From positions 1-23,069 of the forward strand of contig CAZCZU010000040.1 of NCBI GenBank assembly GCA_964503475.1: a stretch of DNA of 23,069 nt. The letters run 5' to 3'. This document shows positions 8,353 through 16,266 of the stretch, piece after piece. Numbering within the stretch: the stretch's first letter is position 1; every line of letters starts with the position of its first letter. Made by a program: the position numbers and the translations under genes. Under the pieces are notes generated by a model. The model did not search any database, was not told where the DNA came from, and saw only the letters and a list, made by a program, of their open reading frames with translations. This stretch comes from CAZCZU01 sp964503475. Lineage in GTDB: Bacteria; Pseudomonadota; Zetaproteobacteria; Mariprofundales; Mariprofundaceae.

Positions 8353-9987
8353 ATGCAGATCACCACTCGCCAGACGACACCGTTTGAAGGCCAGCGCCCC
8401 GGCACCTCGGGCCTGCGCAAGCGGGTGACAGTGTTTCGTCAGCCGCATTATCTGGAGAATTTCGTGCAGTCGGTGTTCGATTCGATCGGCGATGTTGCCG
8501 GCAAGACGCTGGTGGTCGGCGGCGATGGCCGCTTTTACAACCGCGAGGCGATTGCCACCATCCTGTGCATGGCGGCAGCCAACGGCTTCGGCCGGGTGCT
8601 GGTGGGGCAGGGCGGCATCCTCTCGACACCGGCCGCCTCCTGCGTGATCCGCAAGCACGGCGCCTTCGGCGGCCTGATTCTCTCCGCCAGCCATAATCCG
8701 GGCGGTCCGGATGCCGATTTCGGTATCAAGTACAACATCGGCAATGGCGGACCGGCACCGGAGAAGGTGACCGAGGCGATCCATGCCCGCACGCAGCAGA
8801 TCAGCGAATACCGCACCATCGGGGATGGGCCCGCCATCGATCTCGATCGCATCGGCAGCACGGAGCTGGCCGGCATGGTCATCGAGGTGATCGATCCGGT
8901 GGCCGATTATGTGGAGCTGATGCGCTCGCTGTTCGATTTCAATGCCATTCGCAAGCTGTTCGCCAGCGGCTTCCGCATCGCTTTCGATGCCATGCATGCC
9001 GTCACCGGCCCCTATGCGAAAGCGATCCTGGAGGACGAACTGGGGGCTGCCCCCGGCACTGTTATGAACGGTGTGCCGCTCGAGGACTTCGGCGGCGGCC
9101 ATCCCGATCCGAACCTCACCTATGCCGAAGCGCTGGTGGCCGTGATGAACGGGCCCGATGCCCCCGCATTCGGTGCGGCTTCGGATGGCGACGGGGATCG
9201 CAACATGATCCTGGGCGCGGGCTTTTTCGTCACCCCCAGCGATTCGCTGGCCGTGCTGGCCGCCAATGCCACGCTGGCGCCGGGCTACAGCGATGGCCTG
9301 AAGGGCGTGGCCCGCTCGATGCCGACCAGTGCCGCCGTGGACCGGGTGGCCGAAAGTCTCGGTATTGAATGTTTCGAGACGCCGACCGGCTGGAAATTCT
9401 TCGGCAACCTGATGGATGCCGGGCGGGTGAGCCTGTGCGGCGAGGAGTCGTTTGGCACCGGTTCCGACCATGTGCGCGAGAAGGATGGCCTCTGGGCTGT
9501 GCTCTTCTGGCTCAATATCCTGGCGGTGCGCAAAATCTCGGTGGCCGAGCTGGTGCAGGGGCACTGGGGCATCTTTGGTCGCAACTTCTACTCCCGCCAC
9601 GACTACGAGGGTGTCGAGGGCACGATTGCGGAGCAGGCGATGCAGCGCGTACGCGATGCGTGCAAGACGCTGCCGGGCAAGCCGCTGGCCGGCGAGGTGG
9701 TCAGCGGCTGCGACGATTTCGCCTATACCGACCCGGTCGACGGTTCCGTCAGTACGGGGCAGGGGCTACGCATCCTGTTCGAGGATGGGGCCCGCATCGT
9801 CTTCCGCCTCTCCGGTACCGGTACGTCAGGTGCGACGGTGCGCATCTACTTCGAATCCTTCGAGGCGGACAGTGCCCGCCATCATCTCGATGCCCAGGAG
9901 GCATTGGCCGATCTGATTGCAGCGGCCGAGGAGATCAGCGGGCTGAAGGCACTCAGTGGCCGGCAAGGCCCGACGGTGATTACCTGA
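8353..9987 (+). CDS. pgm: phosphoglucomutase, PGM1-like alpha-D-phosphohexomutase
   Basis: This encodes 544 residues. It interconverts glucose-6-phosphate and glucose-1-phosphate, feeding GlgC. Near the N-terminus it has GQRPGTSGLRKRV (13-25). The phosphoserine loop is ILSASHNPGGPDADFG with catalytic Ser113. The metal loop is DGDGDRN (278-284), the sugar loop is CGEESFGTGSDH, and the phosphate-binding loop near the end is LSGTGTSGATVRIYFE. The spacing and wording match the eukaryote-like PGM1 branch found in many bacteria (for example the Agrobacterium enzyme) better than the E. coli Pgm branch. The start is set by a strong GGGAGGG site. It is the first gene of the plus-strand series and lies 47 bases before glgB. 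Confidence 0.96.
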   Translation: MQITTRQTTPFEGQRPGTSGLRKRVTVFRQPHYLENFVQSVFDSIGDVAGKTLVVGGDGRFYNREAIATILCMAAANGFGRVLVGQGGILSTPAASCVIRKHGAFGGLILSASHNPGGPDADFGIKYNIGNGGPAPEKVTEAIHARTQQISEYRTIGDGPAIDLDRIGSTELAGMVIEVIDPVADYVELMRSLFDFNAIRKLFASGFRIAFDAMHAVTGPYAKAILEDELGAAPGTVMNGVPLEDFGGGHPDPNLTYAEALVAVMNGPDAPAFGAASDGDGDRNMILGAGFFVTPSDSLAVLAANATLAPGYSDGLKGVARSMPTSAAVDRVAESLGIECFETPTGWKFFGNLMDAGRVSLCGEESFGTGSDHVREKDGLWAVLFWLNILAVRKISVAELVQGHWGIFGRNFYSRHDYEGVEGTIAEQAMQRVRDACKTLPGKPLAGEVVSGCDDFAYTDPVDGSVSTGQGLRILFEDGARIVFRLSGTGTSGATVRIYFESFEADSARHHLDAQEALADLIAAAEEISGLKALSGRQGPTVIT

Positions 9988-10022
9988 TGGCAGTGATATT
10001 TGCCAGCTAGGCGGATGTGGAT

Positions 10023-10027
10023 AAGGA
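10023..10027 (+). promoter_or_regulatory. ribosome binding site deciding the glgB start
   Basis: AAGGA lies 7 bases before the ATG at 10035, favouring it over the in-frame GTG at 10017. Confidence 0.6.
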
Positions 10028-10034
10028 TGTCTGT

Positions 10035-12218
10035 ATGAGCATCGAAACATTGAGCGGCCAGGCGCGGGCCATTATCGAGTCCAGAAGCCATGATCCCTTT
10101 GCCTGGCTGGGGCGGCATGCGCATCCGGAAAGGGGCGTGGTGATCCGCGCGCACAAGCCGCGCGCCGAGCATCTGTGGCTGCTGCTGGACGGGCGCAGCT
10201 TCGCCATGTCGCGCCGGCCCGGCACCGATCTCTTCGAATACCACTGGGAGACCGGCGATTTCGATAGCCACTACGCTTTCCGCATTCAGGACAAGCAGGG
10301 GAACTTCTGGCAGGAGGAGGATGCCTACCGCTTCGGGCCGATGCTCTCCGATTACGATCTCTACCTGATCGGTGAGGGTAACCACTTCGAGAAGTACAAG
10401 CTGATGGGCGCGCATGTGCGCGAACACGAAGGGGTGAAAGGGGTCGGCTTTGCCGTCTGGGCACCATCGGCGGATCGGGTGAGTGTCGTCGGCAACTTCA
10501 ACCACTGGGACGGACGCGAACATCCGATGCGGGTGCGCGGTGCATCCGGTGTCTGGGAGCTGTTTATCCCGGGCCTGTGCGAGGGCGAGGTCTACAAGTT
10601 CGAGATTCGGGCCAAAAACGGCGATGTCTTCCCCAAGAGCGACCCTTACGCCCAGCAGATGGAGGTGCGGCCGCAGACGGCCAGCATCGTGCACGATCCG
10701 CGCCAGTACGCCTGGGGAGATGAGGCGTGGGTTGCGGCGCGCCCCGAACGGCAGGCACTGGATCGGCCGATGTCGATCTACGAGGTGCATCTCGGCTCCT
10801 GGCGCCGGGCCGATGGCCACTACCTCGGTTACCGCGATCTGGCCCACCAGCTGGTCGAGTATTGCCAGTGGATGGGCTACACCCATATCGAACTGCTGCC
10901 GATCACCGAACACCCGTTCGACGGCTCCTGGGGCTACCAGACGGTCGGCTATTTCGCCCCGACCAGCCGTTTCGGCAGCCCGGACGATTTCCGCTATTTC
11001 GTCGACCACTGCCACCAGCATGGCATCGGGGTGCTGCTCGACTGGGTGCCGGCCCATTTTCCCAAGGATGCGCATGGCCTGGCCCGCTTCGATGGCACGC
11101 CCCTCTATGAGCATGCCGACCCGCGCCTGGGCGAACATTCGGACTGGGGCACCTACATCTTCAATTTCGGCCGCAACGAGGTGCGCAACTTCCTGCTCGC
11201 CTCGGCCCTGTTCTGGCTCGATGAGTATCACCTCGACGGCTTGCGGGTCGATGCCGTCGCCTCGATGCTCTACCTCGACTATTCGCGCGAGCCGGGCGAG
11301 TGGCTGCCCAACAAGTATGGCGGTCGCGAGAACCTGGAGGCGGTGGAGTTCATCAAGCAGTTCAATACCCTGGTGCATGAGCGCCATCCCGGGGCGGTGA
11401 CGATGGCCGAGGAGTCCACCTCCTGGCCGATGGTTTCACGCCCGGTGCACCTGGGCGGGCTTGGCTTCACCATGAAGTGGAACATGGGCTGGATGAACGA
11501 CACGCTCAGCTACTTCGAGAACGATCCGGTGCATCGCAGCTACCATCAGAACCAGCTCACCTTCTCGATGATGTACGCCTTCTCCGAGAATTTTGTGCTG
11601 CCCTTTTCGCACGACGAGGTGGTGCACGGCAAAGGCTCGATGCCGGGCAAGATGCCGGGCGACGACTGGCAGAAATTTGCCAATCTAAGGGCGCTGTACG
11701 GCTATATGTACGCCCATCCGGGCAAGAAGCTGCTGTTCATGGGCAACGAGTTCGGGCAGTGGTCGGAGTGGAACCACGATGTGGCACTCTCCTGGGATCA
11801 GTCCAACTTCATGCCGCATCGCGGGCTGCAGCTTCTGGTGCGTGACCTCAACCACCTGCACCAGGAGGTGCCGGCCCTGCACGAGGTCGATTTCGAGTGG
11901 CAGGGATTCGAGTGGATCGACTGCAACGATGCGGCGCAGTCCGTGATCAGTTTCGTGCGCCGGGACAAAAACGGCGGCGAGGTCGTGGTGGTGGTGAACC
12001 TGACGCCGGTGCCGCGCGAGGGGTATCGTATCGGTGTGCCGCAGGGCGGCTTTTACCGCGAGATCTTCAACAGCGATGCCGGCATCTACGGCGGCTCCAA
12101 CGTGGGTAACAGCGGCGGGCTGACAAGCGAAGGGGTGGCGACGATGGGGCATGCACAGTCGCTGCTGATGACCCTGCCGCCGCTGGCCGTGGTGATGTTG
12201 CGCCCGGAGGATGACTGA
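10035..12218 (+). CDS. glgB: 1,4-alpha-glucan branching enzyme (GH13, CBM48)
   Basis: This encodes 727 residues, almost exactly the E. coli length. It introduces alpha-1,6 branches into glycogen. The N-terminal module starts with DPFAWLGRH, a CBM48 domain carries GVGFAVWAPSADRVSVVGNF (about 137-156), and the GH13 barrel follows. Conserved regions are VLLDWVPAHFPKD, DGLRVDAVASMLY with nucleophile Asp406, VTMAEESTSWP with acid/base Glu459, and LPFSHDEVVHGKGSM. A C-terminal beta domain ends the protein. It follows pgm closely and is 22 bases before the antiporter gene, so the three are probably one transcript. Confidence 0.97.
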   Translation: MSIETLSGQARAIIESRSHDPFAWLGRHAHPERGVVIRAHKPRAEHLWLLLDGRSFAMSRRPGTDLFEYHWETGDFDSHYAFRIQDKQGNFWQEEDAYRFGPMLSDYDLYLIGEGNHFEKYKLMGAHVREHEGVKGVGFAVWAPSADRVSVVGNFNHWDGREHPMRVRGASGVWELFIPGLCEGEVYKFEIRAKNGDVFPKSDPYAQQMEVRPQTASIVHDPRQYAWGDEAWVAARPERQALDRPMSIYEVHLGSWRRADGHYLGYRDLAHQLVEYCQWMGYTHIELLPITEHPFDGSWGYQTVGYFAPTSRFGSPDDFRYFVDHCHQHGIGVLLDWVPAHFPKDAHGLARFDGTPLYEHADPRLGEHSDWGTYIFNFGRNEVRNFLLASALFWLDEYHLDGLRVDAVASMLYLDYSREPGEWLPNKYGGRENLEAVEFIKQFNTLVHERHPGAVTMAEESTSWPMVSRPVHLGGLGFTMKWNMGWMNDTLSYFENDPVHRSYHQNQLTFSMMYAFSENFVLPFSHDEVVHGKGSMPGKMPGDDWQKFANLRALYGYMYAHPGKKLLFMGNEFGQWSEWNHDVALSWDQSNFMPHRGLQLLVRDLNHLHQEVPALHEVDFEWQGFEWIDCNDAAQSVISFVRRDKNGGEVVVVVNLTPVPREGYRIGVPQGGFYREIFNSDAGIYGGSNVGNSGGLTSEGVATMGHAQSLLMTLPPLAVVMLRPEDD

Positions 12219-12240
12219 CATGGCGGCCGGTCGCTAAACG

Positions 12241-13431
12241 ATGGAAACACCGGTACTTCCGTCGCTCAACGACCCGGTCGTTTACCATATATTCCTGATC
12301 TTTTTCGGGGCGGCGGTGTTCGCCACCATCGCTCTCTATGCCCGCCAGGTGCTGCTGGTCAGCTATATCGTGCTCGGCATGCTGCTCGGGCCGGCCGGCG
12401 TCGGTTGGGTGACCGATACACACCTGATCAAGCAGGTGGCCGATATCGGCATCATTTTCCTGCTTTTCCTGCTGGGTTTGAACCTGCCGCCGCAGAAGCT
12501 GCGTCAGCTGGTGCGCGAGACGACGCTGGTGACAGCCGTGACCTCGTTCGCCTTCATGGCCAGCGGTACGCTGATCGGGCTTGCCTTCGGTTTTGACTGG
12601 ATCGAGTCGCTGGTCATCGGGGCGGCGACAGGCTTCTCCAGTACCATCATCGGCCTGAAACTGTTGCCGACGACGGTGCTGCACCATCAGCGCACCGGCG
12701 AGATTATCACCAGTATTCTGCTGCTGCAGGACATGCTGGCCATGGCTGTATTGCTGCTTTTGCAGGGGCAGGGGATGAGCGACAAAGGCCACTGGCAGGC
12801 CCTGCTGACCCTCTTCTGGCTGCCGGGCCTGTTCCTGTTTGCCTTTGCCGTTGAGCGTTTTCTGCTCATTCGCCTGATCCGCCGTTTCGATCGCTACCAC
12901 GAGTACATTTTTTTGCTCGCCATCGGCTGGTGCCTCGGTATGGCGGAGCTGGCCGGATCGCTGCATCTCTCGTCCGAAATCGGGGCCTTCATTGCCGGCG
13001 TGGCCCTGGCCCGGCATCGCATTGCCAACTACATCGCTGAAAGCCTGAAGCCGTTGCGCGATTTCTTCCTGATCGTCTTCTTCTTTTCGATCGGCTCCAA
13101 TTTCACGCCGGGCAGTATCGGGGCGATCCTGTGGCCGGCCCTGGCGCTGGCCGCCGGCACGCTGCTGTTCAAGCCGGTGATCTACGCCGTATTGCTGCGC
13201 AGCTGGGAGGAGACGGCCGGACGCGCCACCGAGATCGGTCTGCGTCTGGGTCAGTTGAGTGAATTCTCGCTGCTGGTGGCCATGCTGGCCCTGCAGATGC
13301 AGGTGATCGGCCAGCAGGCGGCCGAGATGATCATCTTCGCCACCGTCATCACGCTGGTGATCTCACCCTACTTCGTCATTTTCCGTTATCCCAGCCCGAT
13401 GGCGGTTTCCGAAAGGCTGCGTCGGGATTGA
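12241..13431 (+). CDS. CPA2-family cation/proton antiporter (Kef-type, membrane domain only)
   Basis: This encodes 396 residues, almost wholly hydrophobic, with about 11-12 predicted helices. Typical CPA2 segments are YIVLGMLLGPAGVGW, DIGIIFLLFLLGLNL, AATGFSSTIIGLKLL, ILLLQDMLAM and SSEIGAFIAGVALA. The QD of LLLQDMLA matches the ion-binding aspartate of this family. There is no C-terminal RCK/TrkA-N domain, so it is not gated by the usual KefB/KefC nucleotide module. It should exchange K+ or Na+ for H+ across the inner membrane; the ion is not predictable. The gene lies 22 bases after glgB and is followed by a membrane-anchored peroxiredoxin. Confidence 0.9.
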   Translation: METPVLPSLNDPVVYHIFLIFFGAAVFATIALYARQVLLVSYIVLGMLLGPAGVGWVTDTHLIKQVADIGIIFLLFLLGLNLPPQKLRQLVRETTLVTAVTSFAFMASGTLIGLAFGFDWIESLVIGAATGFSSTIIGLKLLPTTVLHHQRTGEIITSILLLQDMLAMAVLLLLQGQGMSDKGHWQALLTLFWLPGLFLFAFAVERFLLIRLIRRFDRYHEYIFLLAIGWCLGMAELAGSLHLSSEIGAFIAGVALARHRIANYIAESLKPLRDFFLIVFFFSIGSNFTPGSIGAILWPALALAAGTLLFKPVIYAVLLRSWEETAGRATEIGLRLGQLSEFSLLVAMLALQMQVIGQQAAEMIIFATVITLVISPYFVIFRYPSPMAVSERLRRD

Positions 13432-13492
13432 GGGGGGAAAGCCGGATGCATTGTACGGTCGACATGCACGCAGGGCATGGTTTAATCCCTGC

Positions 13493-14083
13493 ATGGCTTG
13501 TTTTCACGATGCAACGGCCGAAAGGCGCAAACCGGGGTGGCCCATGCTGATGACAGGGATTGCCGTCGCGCTTCTGGTGCTTGGCGGAGGGATCTTCTTT
13601 TATGCCCAGCATGCCAAGGCGGAGGGGATGCTGCATGCCGGCGATACGGCGCCCGGCTTCAGCCTGCCGAATCAGCAGGGAGAGACGGTCTCATCGGCTG
13701 CACTGGCCGGCAGCTGGTGGGTAATCTACTTCTATCCCAAGGACGATACGCCGGGCTGCACCACCGAGGCCTGCACATTCCGCGATCACCTAAGCGATCT
13801 GCAATCGATGGGGGTGCGCATTTTCGGTGTCAGCTTCGATGATGTGGCCTCGCATCGCGCCTTTGCCGACAAATACCATCTGACATTCGACCTGCTGGCC
13901 GATCCGAAAGGGGAGGTCATCCGGGCCTACGGTGCCCGGGCGATCGTGCCGGGCTTTGCCAATCGGGTCAGTTATCTCGTCGACGATCAAGGCGTGATTC
14001 GCAAGGTGTATCCGAGTGTGACGCCCAGTGCACATGCCGGCGAGATCATCCGTGATGTGAAGGCACTGCGCGACGGAGCGTAG
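13493..14083 (+). CDS. membrane-anchored peroxiredoxin, PrxQ/BCP type
   Basis: This encodes 196 residues from the ATG at 13493. A basic stretch (RRKPG) precedes one hydrophobic helix at about 18-38, giving a signal anchor, so the thioredoxin-fold domain should face the periplasm. The peroxidatic Cys89 and resolving Cys94 sit in DDTPGCTTEACTFRD, the five-residue spacing of BCP/PrxQ atypical 2-Cys enzymes. YFYPKDD and GVSFDDVASHRAF are also family features. It reduces peroxides using a thiol donor. The start is uncertain: no strong ribosome binding site is seen, and ATGs at 13544 or 13550 would remove the basic residues. The cupin gene follows after five bases. Confidence 0.88.
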   Translation: MACFHDATAERRKPGWPMLMTGIAVALLVLGGGIFFYAQHAKAEGMLHAGDTAPGFSLPNQQGETVSSAALAGSWWVIYFYPKDDTPGCTTEACTFRDHLSDLQSMGVRIFGVSFDDVASHRAFADKYHLTFDLLADPKGEVIRAYGARAIVPGFANRVSYLVDDQGVIRKVYPSVTPSAHAGEIIRDVKALRDGA

Positions 14084-14088
14084 CGGCG

Positions 14089-14748
14089 ATGCTCAATCTC
14101 GATTTCGACAAGCGGGTGGTGATCCCCACGGCCGACATGGCGTGGCAGGCGAGCCCGAAAGCAGGTGTCTGGCGCAAGCCGCTGGAGCGCGAGGCAGCCG
14201 AACATGGCCATGCCACCAGTATCGTGCGCTACGAGCCCGGCGCCTCGTTTTCCGAACACATGCATCCGCAGGGTGAGGAGATCCTGGTGCTGGAGGGGAC
14301 CTTTTCCGATCAGCGCGGCGATTTCCCGCCCGGCAGCTATATCCGCAATCCGCCGGGCTCCGGCCATGCGCCATTCAGTCGCGATGGCTGCACCATCTTC
14401 GTCAAGCTGAACCAGTTCCAGGAGGGTGACACGGCCACGGTCGATGTCGACACCGCTTCGGCGGCATGGCTGCCCGGGCATGGCGGACTGCAGGTGATGC
14501 CGCTGCACGAGTTCGGCTATGAGCATGCGGCGCTGGTGAAATGGCCGGCCGGCGAGCGATTCCAGCCGCATCGCCATTTCGGCGGTGAGGAGATTCTGGT
14601 TCTTTCCGGCGAGTTTCGCGATGAGCACGGCATCTATCCGGCCGCTACCTGGATGCGCAGCCCGCACATGAGCATGCATTTTCCCTATGTGGAGCAGGAG
14701 ACGCTGATCTGGGTGAAGACCGGCCATCTGCCTGTCGCGCACGACTGA
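14089..14748 (+). CDS. double-cupin protein, ChrR-like cupin domains
   Basis: This encodes 219 residues with two tandem cupin repeats. Repeat one has ligands His57, His59, Glu63/64 and His93 in FSEHMHPQGEEILVLEG and PPGSGHAPF. Repeat two mirrors it with His161, His163, Glu167/168 and His197. Both resemble the ChrR-type cupin (anti-sigma factor C-terminal domain), but the N-terminal zinc anti-sigma part of ChrR is absent. It is a likely metal-binding cytoplasmic protein of unknown substrate. It is only five bases after the peroxiredoxin gene, so a link to peroxide or oxidative stress is a reasonable inference. It is the last gene of the plus-strand series. Confidence 0.88.
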   Translation: MLNLDFDKRVVIPTADMAWQASPKAGVWRKPLEREAAEHGHATSIVRYEPGASFSEHMHPQGEEILVLEGTFSDQRGDFPPGSYIRNPPGSGHAPFSRDGCTIFVKLNQFQEGDTATVDVDTASAAWLPGHGGLQVMPLHEFGYEHAALVKWPAGERFQPHRHFGGEEILVLSGEFRDEHGIYPAATWMRSPHMSMHFPYVEQETLIWVKTGHLPVAHD

Positions 14749-14757
14749 TTGCGCAAT

Positions 14758-14788
14758 AAAAAAGCCGCCCCGTCATGGACGGAGCGGC
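14758..14788 (-). terminator. Rho-independent terminator for the 14810-15307 gene
   Basis: On the minus strand, an 11-bp stem (one T-G pair) with a 3-base loop is followed by six Ts. It starts 22 bases past the stop codon of the secreted-protein gene. The plus strand has no T-run after the stem, so it acts mainly on minus-strand transcripts. Confidence 0.88.
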
Positions 14789-14809
14789 CTGATCGTTTGA
14801 GTCGTCAGC

Positions 14810-15307
14810 CTATTGGGCTGCCGGTGCCGCCTCGACCACGGAGTAGCTCATGTCACCGAGCTTCAGGAAGTCGTTGGCGCGCTCCTGGGAGACGGAGATA
14901 TCCCAGGAGCCTTCGGTGCCGGTCCGCAGCAGGTACCAGGTGCGGTAGCGAATGGCCTGGTTCATGGAGAGCTGGTTGCTCTTCATGACCTGACCTTTGC
15001 GGCTGAACTGCACCAGAAAGTTGCGTTTGCCGGCATCATCGCCGGGAACGAAGAAGTTCATCCAGATATAGGCCTTTTCACCCCTGGCGATCTTGCCGTC
15101 GGTGATCTCGCCGACACATTCGTTCTTGTTGGCACCCTCGTGCGCGATGTCCCGGCAGAGCTTGCTCTCGACCAGCACGGCATCGCTGCCGGTATGGTAG
15201 TAGGCCATCACCTGGCGCACCGTATCGACGGACGGGGCATCGGCTGCCGAAGCCAGTACCGGCATGCACAGCAGTGCTGACAGGGCTAACAGAATATTTT
15301 TACGCAT
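14810..15307 (-). CDS. secreted protein of unknown function
   Basis: This encodes 165 residues. A clear Sec signal peptide (basic MRKN, hydrophobic 5-18, ASA before Ala22) predicts a periplasmic product. The mature part has two cysteines, at about 51 and 64, which could form a disulfide, and the segments AYIWMNFFVPGDD, NQAIRYRTWYLLRTG and WDISVSQERANDFL. I do not recognise the family with certainty. A strong GAGGAGAGG precedes the ATG, and a clean terminator follows the stop, so it is probably a single-gene transcript. A nested inverted-repeat region lies just upstream in its leader. Confidence 0.8.
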   Translation of the reverse strand: MRKNILLALSALLCMPVLASAADAPSVDTVRQVMAYYHTGSDAVLVESKLCRDIAHEGANKNECVGEITDGKIARGEKAYIWMNFFVPGDDAGKRNFLVQFSRKGQVMKSNQLSMNQAIRYRTWYLLRTGTEGSWDISVSQERANDFLKLGDMSYSVVEAAPAAQ

Positions 15308-15350
15308 GAATCCCTCTCCTCAACGTGTAAGATCAATGATCAACATAGAC

Positions 15351-15442
15351 CATGCCCCGAGTGAGGGCAAAATCCATGCAGCGGGATTGACCCTTACCTT
15401 TCGGGTCCGGTTTTCATGTGACCTGCATCCCATCGGGGCATG
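15351..15442. other. nested inverted repeats, possible structured leader
   Basis: CATGCCCCGA at 15351-15360 pairs perfectly with TCGGGGCATG at 15433-15442. Inside are ATGCAG (15376-15381) with CTGCAT (15423-15428), and GACCC (15389-15393) with GGGTC (15403-15407). All three pairs nest. The element lies after the GST stop codon and 44 bases before the start of the secreted-protein gene, both on the minus strand. It could be a transcript 3' structure, a leader element or a small RNA. It matches no riboswitch class I could recognise. Confidence 0.4.
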
Positions 15443-15450
15443 CGAAATCG

Positions 15451-16089
15451 CTAGCTGTTGATGACGCTGACATACCCCTCTTCGATCAGCACCTGACGTA
15501 CGGCCGGGCGTTGCAGCATCGTCTCGTAATGGCGGCGGCAATGGGCCGGAAGCGGAATATCGGTCCGGTCGGCCCAGAATTCGACATAGAAGAGGGCCGA
15601 ATCGGCGATGCTGAAGTGATCGACAACATAGGTTCGCTTTTCCAGCAGCTTGTTAAGGCCGGCAAAGCCCTTGTCGATTACCTTGCGCCCGAAGGCCAGC
15701 TCGCTCTCCATCTCGCTCTCGTCGATGGCAAAGCGCTCGGTGGTGAAGATACGGGCAAAGCCCTCGCCGTGCATGGTGTTGACGGCGTAGTTCATGATAT
15801 CCATCACCCGCGCCCTGTCCGCTTCACTCTCCGGCATCAGCCTGTGGCGGGGGTAGGCCTCGGCCAGCCAGGTGGCAATGGACTGGTAGGTATTGAGCAC
15901 GCTGCCATCTGTGCGCATCAGGGCCGGCACACTGCCGCGTGGATTGATGGCCAGGTATTCGGGCTTGAACTGGTCGCCGGCCAGCAGGTTGATCGGCCAG
16001 ACCTCGAACAGATCGCCAATCTCTTCCAGCAGGATATGGATGCCGGTGCTGCACGAGCCCGGCGTCATGTAAAATTTCATATTGGCCAT
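15451..16089 (-). CDS. glutathione S-transferase, Beta-class-like
   Basis: This encodes 212 residues from the ATG at 16089; MKFYMTPGSC at 16080 is an alternative start. The N-terminal thioredoxin-fold domain begins MKFYMTPGSCSTGIHILLEE, with a cysteine at the position of Cys10 in bacterial Beta-class GST. INPRGSVPALM carries the cis-proline and Y-QSIATWLAE the glutathione gamma-glutamyl contact region. An all-helical C-terminal domain follows. Family members conjugate or reduce substrates with glutathione. It starts two bases after the PCP_red gene stop, as the last gene of the AAA+/NifX-like/PCP_red cassette, so a task linked to that cassette is possible. The substrate is unknown. Confidence 0.92.
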   Translation of the reverse strand: MANMKFYMTPGSCSTGIHILLEEIGDLFEVWPINLLAGDQFKPEYLAINPRGSVPALMRTDGSVLNTYQSIATWLAEAYPRHRLMPESEADRARVMDIMNYAVNTMHGEGFARIFTTERFAIDESEMESELAFGRKVIDKGFAGLNKLLEKRTYVVDHFSIADSALFYVEFWADRTDIPLPAHCRRHYETMLQRPAVRQVLIEEGYVSVINS

Positions 16090-16091
16090 GA

Positions 16092-16265
16092 TCAACCCAT
16101 CAACCGTGCCTTGTTGGCATCCATGAAGGCGGCCGTAATCCGGCTCTCGCCGGCCTCCCGTGCCGCCTTTTCGATCCTGGCGCGGGCCATGTTGCGCACG
16201 AAGGAGGGAATACGCTCCAGCCGCTGCTGCGCATCCTCATCCCATTCCAGTGTGTCGTTGCTCAT
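16092..16265 (-). CDS. stand-alone PCP_red-domain microprotein
   Basis: This encodes 57 residues. The sequence (LEWDEDAQQRLERIPSF, VRNMARARIEKAAREAG, ITAAFMDANKAR) matches the small three-helix PCP_red domain (PF08369, from memory), otherwise known as the C-terminal domain of light-independent protochlorophyllide reductase subunit B. The signature pattern is W-x-A-x-RLERIPSFVRxMARxxIE. The start is supported by AAGGAG six bases before the ATG. It begins one base after the NifX-like stop and ends two bases before the GST start, so it is inside a tight operon. No bch/chl genes are in the window. Its role is unknown; protein-protein docking is a guess. Confidence 0.85.
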   Translation of the reverse strand: MSNDTLEWDEDAQQRLERIPSFVRNMARARIEKAAREAGESRITAAFMDANKARLMG

Positions 16266-16266
16266 C

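Noticed and set aside
8254..9600. A 448-codon minus-strand frame opposite pgm
   Set aside because: pgm on the plus strand has all catalytic loops intact; the antisense frame shows no domain and is a by-product of codon bias.
12220..12237. Five-codon frame between glgB and the antiporter gene
   Set aside because: It has no ribosome binding site and is too short to separate from chance.
14749..14988. Plus-strand frame after the double-cupin gene
   Set aside because: It runs through the minus-strand terminator and is antisense to the secreted-protein gene, with Arg/Ser-rich content typical of a shadow frame.
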